A DNA stretch of 16,521 nucleotides from Thermomucor indicae-seudaticae (taxonomy: Eukaryota > Mucoromycota > Mucoromycetes > Mucorales > Lichtheimiaceae): assembly GCA_000787465.1 (NCBI GenBank), contig JSYX01000705.1, positions 1 to 16,521 on the forward strand, read 5' to 3'. Position numbers and translations under genes: made by a program. Below the pieces are notes generated by a model that did no database searches, had not been told where the DNA came from, and saw only the letters and a list, made by a program, of their open reading frames with translations. Below are positions 1-7,927 of this stretch, piece by piece; position 1 is the stretch's first letter; each line of letters starts with the position of its first letter.

Positions 1-520
1 ACGTTCATTCCATATCCAGTATACAGTATTTGCATTACACAGTCACAGAGTAAGCCAATCAAAAGGAAAGATTGTTAGCTGAGTTTCGGGATTTAAACCT
101 GAGCTGCATGAATGAAGGGGCAGGTGTGGCCAGATACGGGCAGGTATGGGGTACCCACTATGAATAGTGATCAAAATAAAGAATATGATGCTTCTAAGAT
201 TACTATGCTATGTCTGCAATGTCTTATATCGTGCATGTCTTGCCCCAGGGTATCTATTGGGTTCTAGGCCGGGCCAATATTCAGTCAAATTCACTACCTA
301 TATCAGAATGAGCCGCCAACGAAGTAGGCTGACATGATGTTCTATACTATGGGGTTACCAAACGTACGTGAGGTGGAATAATAAAGTCATCCTTGGTTTT
401 GTTATATTGAAGGTTTAGTTATCAAAAAGAGAAAAACTAATAGGGCAAATGTCCTATACACTCGTCAACAGGAAAGAAATGGCTTCTGACTAATATATAT
501 ATACACATGTACATCGGGTA
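1..520. other. Intergenic, 3' side of HSF-type gene
   Basis: No gene is recognised. The stretch holds only short open frames on both strands and AT-rich segments, including an alternating TA run at about 492-502. It lies downstream of the minus-strand HSF-type gene and should contain its 3' UTR. I see no clear AATAAA signal in the minus orientation next to the stop codon. Confidence 0.5.
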
Positions 521-2192
521 TCAACACAAGCCTTGAGCTCCTACTGTTGTCATTGAATGTGATGAAGCGCTTGAAGAAGGTTGCTGTTGCTGTTGGACCA
601 TCATGAGTGGTTGTTGATGCTGGATCGTCAAAAGTTGCTGTTGCTGCAGCTCTTGTGAATAAAAGATATGATTTGACTGTGAGTTATTGCTGAAGTAGGA
701 TGGATATTGTTGTGGTTGATGGTGAGCAGCCGACGTCATTGACGCGGTGTCGATGCCTGCAGTTGGCATGCCATATGCAGCATTATTATTAGGCGTACCA
801 GGACTGTACGGGCTACATAAACTTGCAGCCTCATCGTCGGACATGAATGCACTTTGACTGGGGCTTGGTGGCAATGGAGTATTCACGGCAGCGTGATAAA
901 TGGATGAATTCGAATGTGGGGATGATGGAGCCGAGGAAGCATCAACGGGACTGCTTTGATCAGAGAATGATGGATGAAGATTGGTTGCCAAGTTATGCGT
1001 CTGAACGGTCAAGGGCGAAGATGGACGCGAACCACTGCTTTTGTTGATATGGCGCTCATGGTTGCAGAAATCATCGTTTGTGAAGTCCACATCTGGAGAA
1101 GTGACATAGATTGGAGGCGGTCGCTGTGCTTCGGGGTCAGACTTTATGGTATCTGTCACTGGCATCTGGGAAGATGTCGAGACTACTACGGACATTTAGC
1201 AAACAACCTTGCTGTATGTGAAAAGGCTCAACTTACTCTGTCCACCTTCTTGCCGGGCAATGTAATCCATCACGGTTTCCATCATTTGTTGCTGCATATC
1301 TTGATGTCGTCTTACGTCTGTCAGCTCTCGTACAACAGCTGCAAACTCGTCCTGAAGACAAGTGAGCTGTTGCATCATGTGGGATTGAGAAACTTGCATC
1401 AAAGCAACACGGGAATGCAAGTCGCCGTTCTCACGCCTTGCCATGTCTGAATCCACAGCTTTTCTTTTGATTGCTTTCAGTAAGTCTGGCCTGCCGTGGA
1501 TGAATTTTGGATGCGAGAATTCCCATATCTGGCTTTCACCCATGGATCTATGGCCACGTGCTGACTTGTTGACTTTATGAAACCCGTACCTGAGGAAAAA
1601 GAACACGGGAAGTTATTACTTGCATAAGGCCTTACACACATTTGATTGAACACACATGTTGAGTTGACGAACAAAACTTGAGAAATTGTTATGCTTAAAG
1701 TGCTTTGGTAACACATCACGCGAGAACTCTGTGATATTGCAAACAACAAAGGAAGTTCCAGTAAAGTTCCACGATATCAGGTGCTGATACTGTTTATCTA
1801 CGACCATACTACAAGTTGCATTAAAATCACAACCGGCGAATGGATCCTTGGGATCAACCTTACTCGTATAACTTGTGCACAAACGTATTGTGACCGGTGC
1901 TATTGCTTGGCGACATCGAGGGTGCCTCCTCGTTGTTGCTATTGGTTGAGAACATATGCTTTGAAGATGATGGTCTTTTGGCGGCAGCATTCTGTGTAGG
2001 CGGTTGAAGGGATAACTGCTGAGCAAACTGTGGTTGAAAAGGGTTTTCCGGTATAGGCAACCCGTGTGGCGAACCGAAAGGAGAATAGACAGGAGAGACA
2101 AGTGGCGATCCCGCGGGCGATCCGGAAGAGACGTAATCGCCGTTCATCGCGGAAGAGTAACATGACAGTGGTGAAATCTGGCTATTGTCCAT
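521..2192 (-). CDS. HSF-type DNA-binding transcription factor (4 exons)
   Basis: Nuclear transcription factor with a heat-shock-factor-type winged-helix domain. Exons (minus): 2192-1864, 1808-1656, 1589-1237, 1185-521. Introns of 55, 66 and 51 nt are all GT-AG and keep frame, giving 499 residues. The DNA-binding domain spans about residues 103-205: TFVHKLYD, the ISW segment, then [21 protein letters not shown], which is the HSF recognition-helix signature, here split by intron 2 inside the Met codon. W183 and F185 continue the wing. Residues about 209-275 are Gln/Met-rich and predicted coiled coil, as in HSF oligomerisation regions. The tail (about 280-499) is Ser/Pro/Gln-rich with two polyglutamine runs, typical of activation domains. 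The start ATG at 2192 has a good context. The family includes Hsf1, Sfl1, Mga1 and Skn7; I cannot say which is the orthologue. The FVHKLYD start and lack of a response-regulator domain argue for an Hsf1/Sfl1/Mga1 type rather than Skn7. Confidence 0.9.
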
Positions 2193-3016
2193 GGCTTATA
2201 CTCTCGCTGCTGTTTACTGCTTAAGTAGACTTTCTATATAGTGTGTCCTGAAACGATAGAGAACAAGAAAAAGGAGAAGGGATACGCAGGAGTGAAGAGC
2301 GAGAGGGCAAGAAGGGGCGTAAATGATGCGCACAACCTCACTTTTTTTGTAGCTCAGTCAATGAGGTTTCCGGGTAGAAACCATGGCACGACAATGGGCG
2401 CTATCGCCACTTGGGCAGGGACTTGTCGTATTCGGATAAGCTCCATACTTGGTGCTAATTCATGCTCTGTCGGTAGAACGACAAAGAAGAATAGATGCCA
2501 CGACTTCCGTTGCCTTAATAACTTTTTCACTATCTGACTTCCATATCTAGTCTAACTCCCCGTTCATTTGTTTTCCTAAATACATCATTTCCTCGGTTTA
2601 TACAGAAATTGCTACGGATTCAGTCAAATAAAGAATGCTTAAACTTTCGCAGATCCGAGGCTTATATACCAGCAGGTCATCCCTTTACAGCAAGTACTTT
2701 TTGCGGTATTAACTAATGCGATATATATCCGCCGCGATGATCGTCCTGAAACGTAGTTGCACGCATGTAGTGTACAAAATACATTGAATATGGCTATCAT
2801 GGCTAGAATTTAAACGTACCAAAACCAATGTATTTGATAAATGTGTATCACCAACTGGAAACAGATACCAACTTTTCTGTCTAGTCGAATTAATGTCTAG
2901 TGCATGTTAAGCTTTGCTTGCAGTAGGAATTGTCTTTGACGGACAGCCGATGCCTTTGCGGAGGAGGAAAAAGAGGCTGAACGCATAGCAGATTGATCAA
3001 GACAAAGTTTCTAGTG
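2193..3016. other. Intergenic: HSF-type promoter and ceramidase 3' region
   Basis: This separates two minus-strand genes, so it should hold the HSF-type gene's promoter and leader (left part) and the ceramidase 3' UTR (right part). On the minus strand a pyrimidine-rich run corresponds to about 2261-2310, close to the expected transcription start. A short inverted repeat (GGTTTC, 6-nt spacer, GAAACC) lies at 2365-2382. Open frames here have no recognisable protein features. No RNA gene was found. Confidence 0.5.
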
Positions 3017-4415
3017 CTAAAGGTTCTTGTTTCGACCAGAGACAGGTCGCAGATAACAGAGGGGGCCAGTCCAGGCGAGTTCGTACTTTTGCTTATTGCC
3101 TTTCCGTATTTGGTGCATCCACTCGCAATATACCACAAAGTAATAGACACCAACGCCTTAAGTAAACGTTAGACGTGAAACGAGTTTAGCTTGAGAGACA
3201 AACGGGCGACGTACCTGTGCCAATATGCCACCATCCGTGCAGCTGAAATTATGTCAGTAAAACAGAAGAATGCAATTATGCTATTTGTGTACATACTTCG
3301 CTTAAGGCACCTAAGGGAAGGCCTACCACGGCTCTCCAGCTCCGGAGCGTCTCGCAAAACTGGTTATCAATGTTCCAAACCACAAAGGCGCCACCAAAGC
3401 AGGATGCCGCGGTCCATAAAAGGCGGGTCATACAAGGCTTCTCGTAGGATTTGAATGCATCGGGAAGCGTGCGGCATAAGTAAATGGAGCGGAAAACGAC
3501 AGTGAACACCAATATAGCATAGCAGACTTGATGATAGACTGGATTCTTGATGATAATATATGAATAGGTCACAAAGGCAGAATAGCCAACCAAGAACAAC
3601 GGCAGCTTGACTCCGTAACGCCTTTCCGGATAAACTTCAAAACTATTATGGTAACACAGGCCAACGCTCAGACCGGGATCTCTCTTATCCCCGTTCCCTT
3701 TAAGATTTACCGCTCGAACTTACATGTGCCATACCATAACGCATGCAGCATAGATCACTAAATGCAAATAAAACAATCATAAGACGAAGGGCGGTTTTCC
3801 ATTGCTCATTAGGTTCTTACTGGGTAACTCGTCGAGTAATTGCATCTCGTATTGCAGAGTCATATGAAAGCACCAACTGAAATGTAGCATGTGAATGACT
3901 GGATTTCTGTATAGAAAAAATCGTATAATACAAACGAGCCAAAGCCAACAAAAAGGACAGCCAGATGTGCTATGACGAAGGACCAGCTGAATCCATTCTT
4001 GATTGTATTGTAGATACCGAAAACTGCCAAAAATCCTGTTTTTCCTAAATCAGGGCAGTTGCACCTTTCTCCCGGCAACACAATTTTCCGTTACCAAAAG
4101 CCAGGTTGGTTGTTGTCTATGGTGACAACAGTATATATTAGGCAGTTAGTTGTAATTTTTTCGTATAGACGCGCGTACATTGAAGAATTCAGCAAGGTAT
4201 GGCGAAACAATATAGTTTTCCTGTTCATGAACGAGTCGAATCAGCAATGAGTTTTGCGATCGCGACATATTCACGGCGTGTCAGCTGTTACCTCGCACCA
4301 GTCAATGGTTGACGTACTATATCAATACACATGATATAAGTGTCTTTCGAAAGAGAAAGAACCTTGTGCAAATATGTGATACTTGCGGCTGACCCCAATA
4401 GTATTCTTCTAGCAT
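3017..4415 (-). CDS. Alkaline ceramidase (10 exons)
   Basis: Integral membrane hydrolase of the ER/Golgi that cleaves ceramide, phytoceramide or dihydroceramide to a sphingoid base and fatty acid (family of yeast YPC1/YDC1 and human ACER1-3). Exons (minus): 4415-4387, 4316-4292, 4220-4179, 4116-4095, 4035-3936, 3876-3821, 3757-3724, 3642-3297, 3242-3215, 3156-3017, giving 273 residues, close to human ACER3. Diagnostic segments appear in order: WGQPTSTIDWCEENY near the N-terminus (calcium-site equivalents D15, W16, E18, N20, E29), GSWCFHMTLQYEMQLLDELP (S73, H77, D88) and LHGWWHIGTG (H220, H224). The metal and catalytic residues of ACER3 therefore all seem present. Seven hydrophobic segments fit the 7-TM fold. 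Intron 1 (4386-4317) starts with GCAAGT, not GT; it is the only choice I found that restores the QPTSTIDWCE motif in frame. Intron 4's acceptor could be 9 nt earlier. Substrate preference cannot be read from sequence. Confidence 0.93.
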
Positions 4416-5692
4416 GATGTTTACAAAGTTGGAAAACCAGCAAATGCAAATGTCCGCCCTTCTCTCAGCTTTTATTTATTAGGCATACCGGCTTTTGAAA
4501 CCCAGTTTACACGCAAGATACTGCAGGCTTCTCTTTTGATAACGTTCGATCTGGGCAGCTTCAAGCAGAGACGCGCTACTGGTAGCAAATGGTTTCCGCC
4601 TCTCTCGTACGGCTGCATAGATACATATTAATTGCCAGTACTGTATTCCCGTAGAAATGGGCCATGTGACGCCTCCTGGCGACATGCTACGAATATGAAA
4701 AGAAGTCTTAAGATTTTGGGTAACTGTTACAGTACTGGTGGATCATGGTGGAGCAGAATATGTCCACCATTCGAGCGACCGATTTGGTGAAGGCATGGGA
4801 GAATGCGCCAACAATAACAAGGTACTCAGCAGCCATTTCTTTCAGGCTCTGTGTGATGGGTATCGAGAGGCATCGTTTCCATTTACTGCGCATTATAAAA
4901 TAGACCATTTGCTGAGACCTATGCAAGTCTGACGTGGGGACAAGGACGATAGCGTCAATGTCTGTTTCCAAATTACCGCGTCTTAGATGTTCTTTGTTCC
5001 TATAATTAATGCCTGGGCCTGCTTCATTAACGCATAAGATAACAGTACTTGATATCTTTTGACAACTTTGTCCATCAATCGCGCTGCTGACTCTCTTAGC
5101 GACGCGACCTATAACAGAACGAAATTGCTGTCATGATCGTCCGCAGCAGTCTTGTTGTTATACAATATCGTAAAGGCATCATTGATCCTCTTTTGCACAA
5201 GAACGTTCTGCGCTGCTTGTACACGCAAAGATCTGGCTTTTTGTCTTTGCTGCTCTTTGCATGCTTAACGAACTTAAGCACTCGAGCGAGTATACGACAT
5301 TGCGAGGAACGTAAATAAAGCCTGTTTGTGGTTATATCCTATAGATCCGGTACAACAGCGTAGGCACATCTATTCCCCGGAGCTGTTTGATGCAAGGTCC
5401 CCAACCCCTTCACTAAAGATAAGTTCGCCATGACCACCGTTCTAGATTCACACACTGGTTTCCATCGCTAATCCTTTCTCATCAGCGTTATGGCTTTATG
5501 CAGTAACGTTAAAGCTCTGATGGACTCTGATAAAAAGGAATGCATATTTTCACGTATCTTGGGTAAGCGCAGTAAGTTTCCTAGTTGCAATGTTGCAGAT
5601 TTCTATGGACACTGAGGTCTTGGGAATAACATACAGGCTAACCGTCTGTCGTCATTTCAAGACGCCATTGTTGAAGTACTGACGAGAACCTA
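4416..5692. other. Intergenic / unassigned region
   Basis: About 1.3 kb upstream of the ceramidase gene with no gene I can name. On the minus strand 4708-5130 is open for 140 codons, and 4479-4685 is a 68-codon ATG-initiated frame; neither shows a convincing domain. A 41-codon plus-strand ORF begins at 5490. In about 45% GC DNA such frames arise by chance. The ceramidase promoter should lie at about 4416-4700. Confidence 0.4.
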
Positions 5693-6118
5693 TCATTTAA
5701 TCAACAAGTGCAGCAAATAAACATGAGTAGATGGATTCTTGGTATTCGTCTTTGTTTGAATGAAGTAAATTTGATCATGTTGTAGCTTATACACGGTTAT
5801 TTCAATGATACGTGTGGGCAATTCTCTGAAGAATCGACAGTGCACTGGATATGCATTTGATAGGGTCAAATGCGCCGCGCAGTTTTCCAGTTCTCTAATA
5901 TGGCCAGACGTCTCGCATAGCAATAGCTCAAACATGGCACTGAATTTTCCAATGTTGTAAGTATCCTTATTGTCTACGAAGTCGCGGGGCAATAATATCG
6001 TTGCTTTCTCTGGAGCCATTTGCAACTGATGGCAGTTAATCTCTGGAACAGGTTCCAACTGACGACTGCGATTGGTGAATGTAATGCATGCATCCGAAAA
6101 GTTATGCGATGTTTCGAA
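5693..6118 (-). other. Unassigned open frame, possible exon
   Basis: This minus-strand frame is open for 141 codons before its TGA at 5693. The first internal ATG gives a peptide beginning MAPEKATILLPRDFV. I do not recognise a family. Residue composition is mixed and not low-complexity, so it could be an exon of a real or decayed gene. A second open stretch lies just upstream on the same strand (about 6290-6157, with the segment LIKTEFLRVINSLD), but I could not join the two with GT-AG splicing in a compatible phase. Chance is a real alternative, and the upstream part overlaps the likely promoter of the bZIP gene. Confidence 0.2.
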
Positions 6119-6289
6119 TCACTAAACTTTAGGCTAAAGGAACATTTGGCCCCTCTTCAAGCACAATCAACAGGCATGAATCTTGGTAAAGTCCCAAGAA
6201 CATCCAGGCTGTTAATAACTCTCAGGAACTCCGTCTTGATAAGATATCTGTTGCCACGTTCGTCCCAATGTCGGGACTGTGACTTGCAT

Positions 6290-6298
6290 ATGAGTCAT
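6290..6298 (+). promoter_or_regulatory. GCN4/CPC-1-type binding site (ATGAGTCAT)
   Basis: ATGAGTCAT is a full 9-bp match to the palindromic consensus ATGA(C/G)TCAT bound by GCN4-type bZIP proteins. It lies 190 nt before the first upstream AUG and about 40 nt before a pyrimidine-rich tract (about 6339-6373) that may mark the transcription start region. The gene behind it encodes a bZIP of exactly this class, so positive autoregulation is likely, as known for Neurospora cpc-1. The match is seen; the function is inferred. Confidence 0.6.
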
Positions 6299-6487
6299 TG
6301 TGCTACCTGTCACAAAACAAATTTTTTTTAACTGGGGACCTCTTCCCCATCTCTTTCTTTCTCTTTGTCTTCGTTGGAATATCCTTATTATCTGTTTAAT
6401 TATTTTCTTTTTCGACCCACACTCACATCAACTATCTTCTATATTTGCTCAGACTTACTCTGTGTTGTGATACTCTTGTTATCCATC

Positions 6488-6508
6488 ATGGCTTTCTTCA
6501 CAGCCTAA
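6488..6508 (+). promoter_or_regulatory. uORF1 in bZIP leader (6 codons)
   Basis: ATG to TAA encoding MAFFTA, the first AUG in the inferred leader, with A at -4 and T at -3. Its stop is 101 nt before uORF2. In GCN4/CPC-1-type control a short 5'-proximal uORF lets 40S subunits resume scanning; position and length fit that role. Confidence 0.6.
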
Positions 6509-6609
6509 GCGCATCCGTACGATCTGTACGAACCCCTGAACGATTATTCCAACGATATCTTTCCAGCGATTTGTTCCATCCAGCGACACTCTTAGTGTAG
6601 TTGCCCACC

Positions 6610-6705
6610 ATGGCCTACTTACCAAGCTTACCAACATGTCTCAAGACTAGCAAGCTTCCTAAAAAGACTTTCAAGTCTACAAAGTTAAAGCAACCTCATT
6701 GTTGA
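6610..6705 (+). promoter_or_regulatory. uORF2 in bZIP leader (31 codons)
   Basis: ATG to TGA encoding 31 residues rich in Lys, Ser, Thr and Pro. The start context is the strong CCACCATGG. The stop is only 20 nt before the main ATG at 6726, leaving too little room for efficient reinitiation. This matches the inhibitory second uORF of fungal cpc-1/cpcA leaders, which ribosomes bypass when eIF2 is phosphorylated. Family knowledge gives the mechanism; the layout is seen directly. Confidence 0.65.
6636..6650 (+). promoter_or_regulatory. Nested mini-uORF inside uORF2
   Basis: ATG TCT CAA GAC TAG (MSQD), lying inside uORF2 in a different frame. Ribosomes that skip the uORF2 start could initiate here and still terminate before the main ATG. 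It may be incidental. Confidence 0.4.
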
Positions 6706-6725
6706 AATCCAGCCGTATATACAAC

Positions 6726-7562
6726 ATGACGACCGTTACCGCTGCCAAACCCTTCGAACTTCCAGCCAAAGTAGAACAACGAGAACAGCAACCAATGGAC
6801 GACGAATTATTCCAGCAGTTTTTCCAGTCGCTCGCCTCAGATGATGGCACTGCTTCTTCTTGGGTGTCTCCCGACTGGCTTTTTGAGCAACAGAGCGTTC
6901 ATTCCAGCCCCGAAATCGCTACGCCACACGATCTATTCTTGGCATCACCACCTACTCCTGCCAGGGTTTCGGTGGAAGAACCCTTGATCGGAAAACAGAC
7001 CGATTTCGGTGACTTGGATGTGTCTGCACTTTTGAATGCTCCTTTGACGGATGTCAGCCCTCCCATTCAGCCTCTGCTTCCAGCAGCAGCAGCCATTTCC
7101 ACTCAAGGCCAACTACCGGTGATCAATCTGTTCCATGATTTGCCACCAGTGTTTGCTACCTTGGGCGACAGCGGCAGCCCACTGACACCACCAGCCATCC
7201 GGCAAATTCAAGAGCCCCAAGCCCACACTGTCATCACCCCAATTCCGATGCGGAAACGGACCCATGATCAAGCAGCCTCGGATAACAAGCTCGATGAAGC
7301 AGCTATCAAGCGTCAAAAGAACACAGATGCAGCTCGTCGATCGCGTCTTCGGAAAGTGTTAAAGATGGAGGCTCTGGAGAAGCGTGTCGCAGAACTGGAA
7401 AAAATCAACACAACTTTGCTTTTGAGAGCGGCTGTGCTGGAATCCGAGAAGTCCTCGTTCTTGGCAAAAGAATCCTCGTTTGAACGTCGCATCAAGGATC
7501 TCGAAGCGCAATTAGCGGATGCTCACAAGTCTTTGGCTGCTCTGGGTCGCAGCACACCTTGA
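6726..7562 (+). CDS. GCN4/CPC-1-type bZIP transcription activator
   Basis: Nuclear bZIP activator of the GCN4/CPC-1/CpcA class, master regulator of amino-acid biosynthesis genes in cross-pathway control. It is a single exon of 278 residues. The basic region has the signature N199-T-D-A-A-R-R-S-R207 (NxxAAxxSR). The zipper follows with heptad positions L217, L224, L231, L238 and F245, and the coiled coil runs on to about residue 270. The N-terminal half is acidic, Pro/Ser-rich and hydrophobic-patched, as expected for an activation region. I chose ATG 6726 because the frame upstream has no other ATG and because uORF2 ends 20 nt before it. Three upstream AUG ORFs and a GCN4-type site in the 5' region indicate translational and transcriptional self-control. 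TERT starts 365 bp downstream on the same strand. Confidence 0.9.
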   Translation: MTTVTAAKPFELPAKVEQREQQPMDDELFQQFFQSLASDDGTASSWVSPDWLFEQQSVHSSPEIATPHDLFLASPPTPARVSVEEPLIGKQTDFGDLDVSALLNAPLTDVSPPIQPLLPAAAAISTQGQLPVINLFHDLPPVFATLGDSGSPLTPPAIRQIQEPQAHTVITPIPMRKRTHDQAASDNKLDEAAIKRQKNTDAARRSRLRKVLKMEALEKRVAELEKINTTLLLRAAVLESEKSSFLAKESSFERRIKDLEAQLADAHKSLAALGRSTP

Positions 7563-7927
7563 AAAATTACCTTTTCCTTTCCGTTTTCTTTTTGCATTTG
7601 TCTTGTATTCATTTTCCATTTAGTTGCTCATAGTTTTAGTGGTTCGTAATATATCATCGTCTACAAAATTGCGTAAACCATTTGCAATGCGTTTAAAAGT
7701 GGATCATCATGGATGTTCTGCTTTGTGTTCAATGGTTATGTTAGAAAGTTGTGTCGTTGATCTATTGTAGATGTTGTCCGTTTATTATGCTGAGGTCGTT
7801 GGGACAATCTGTAGGAGATAAACGTTGCCGCTTTGTTGCTCTTGCCTGCAGGACGCGTGACGGAGTACGAAAAAGGAAACTCGTCCCTGACTTCATGAAG
7901 ACTTAACGATTCTTGTGCATAAAGAAA
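7563..7927 (+). other. Intergenic: bZIP 3' UTR and TERT promoter
   Basis: There are 365 bp between the bZIP stop and the TERT ATG, T-rich at the left. No coding exon is apparent; in particular there is no room for a TERT TEN domain of the usual 150-200 residues. The TERT frame has an in-frame TAA 21 nt before its ATG. Confidence 0.6.

Noticed and set aside
85..125. B-box-like run of a tRNA gene on the minus strand (GGTTTAAATCC)
   Set aside because: The T-stem has a mismatch, and no A box, D arm or acceptor stem is found at the right distance.
2345..2385. A-box-like TAGCTCAGT and the inverted repeat GGTTTC/GAAACC as a tRNA or heat-shock element
   Set aside because: There is no B box, and the TTC-N6-GAA spacing is not the canonical alternating 5-bp heat-shock element.
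2241..2537. 98-codon plus-strand ORF
   Set aside because: Basic, low-information composition, no domain, and it lies in the HSF-type gene's leader and promoter on the opposite strand.
4983..5301. Minus-strand frame starting MSYTRSSA with helical-looking peptide
   Set aside because: It holds three in-frame stops. The apparent GT...AG segments removing them would be 12 and 18 nt, far too short for fungal introns.
6020..6331. Plus-strand ORF with a CxxC...CxxC pattern near its end
   Set aside because: Too little Cys spacing logic and no other zinc-finger residues; it overlaps the likely promoter of the bZIP gene.
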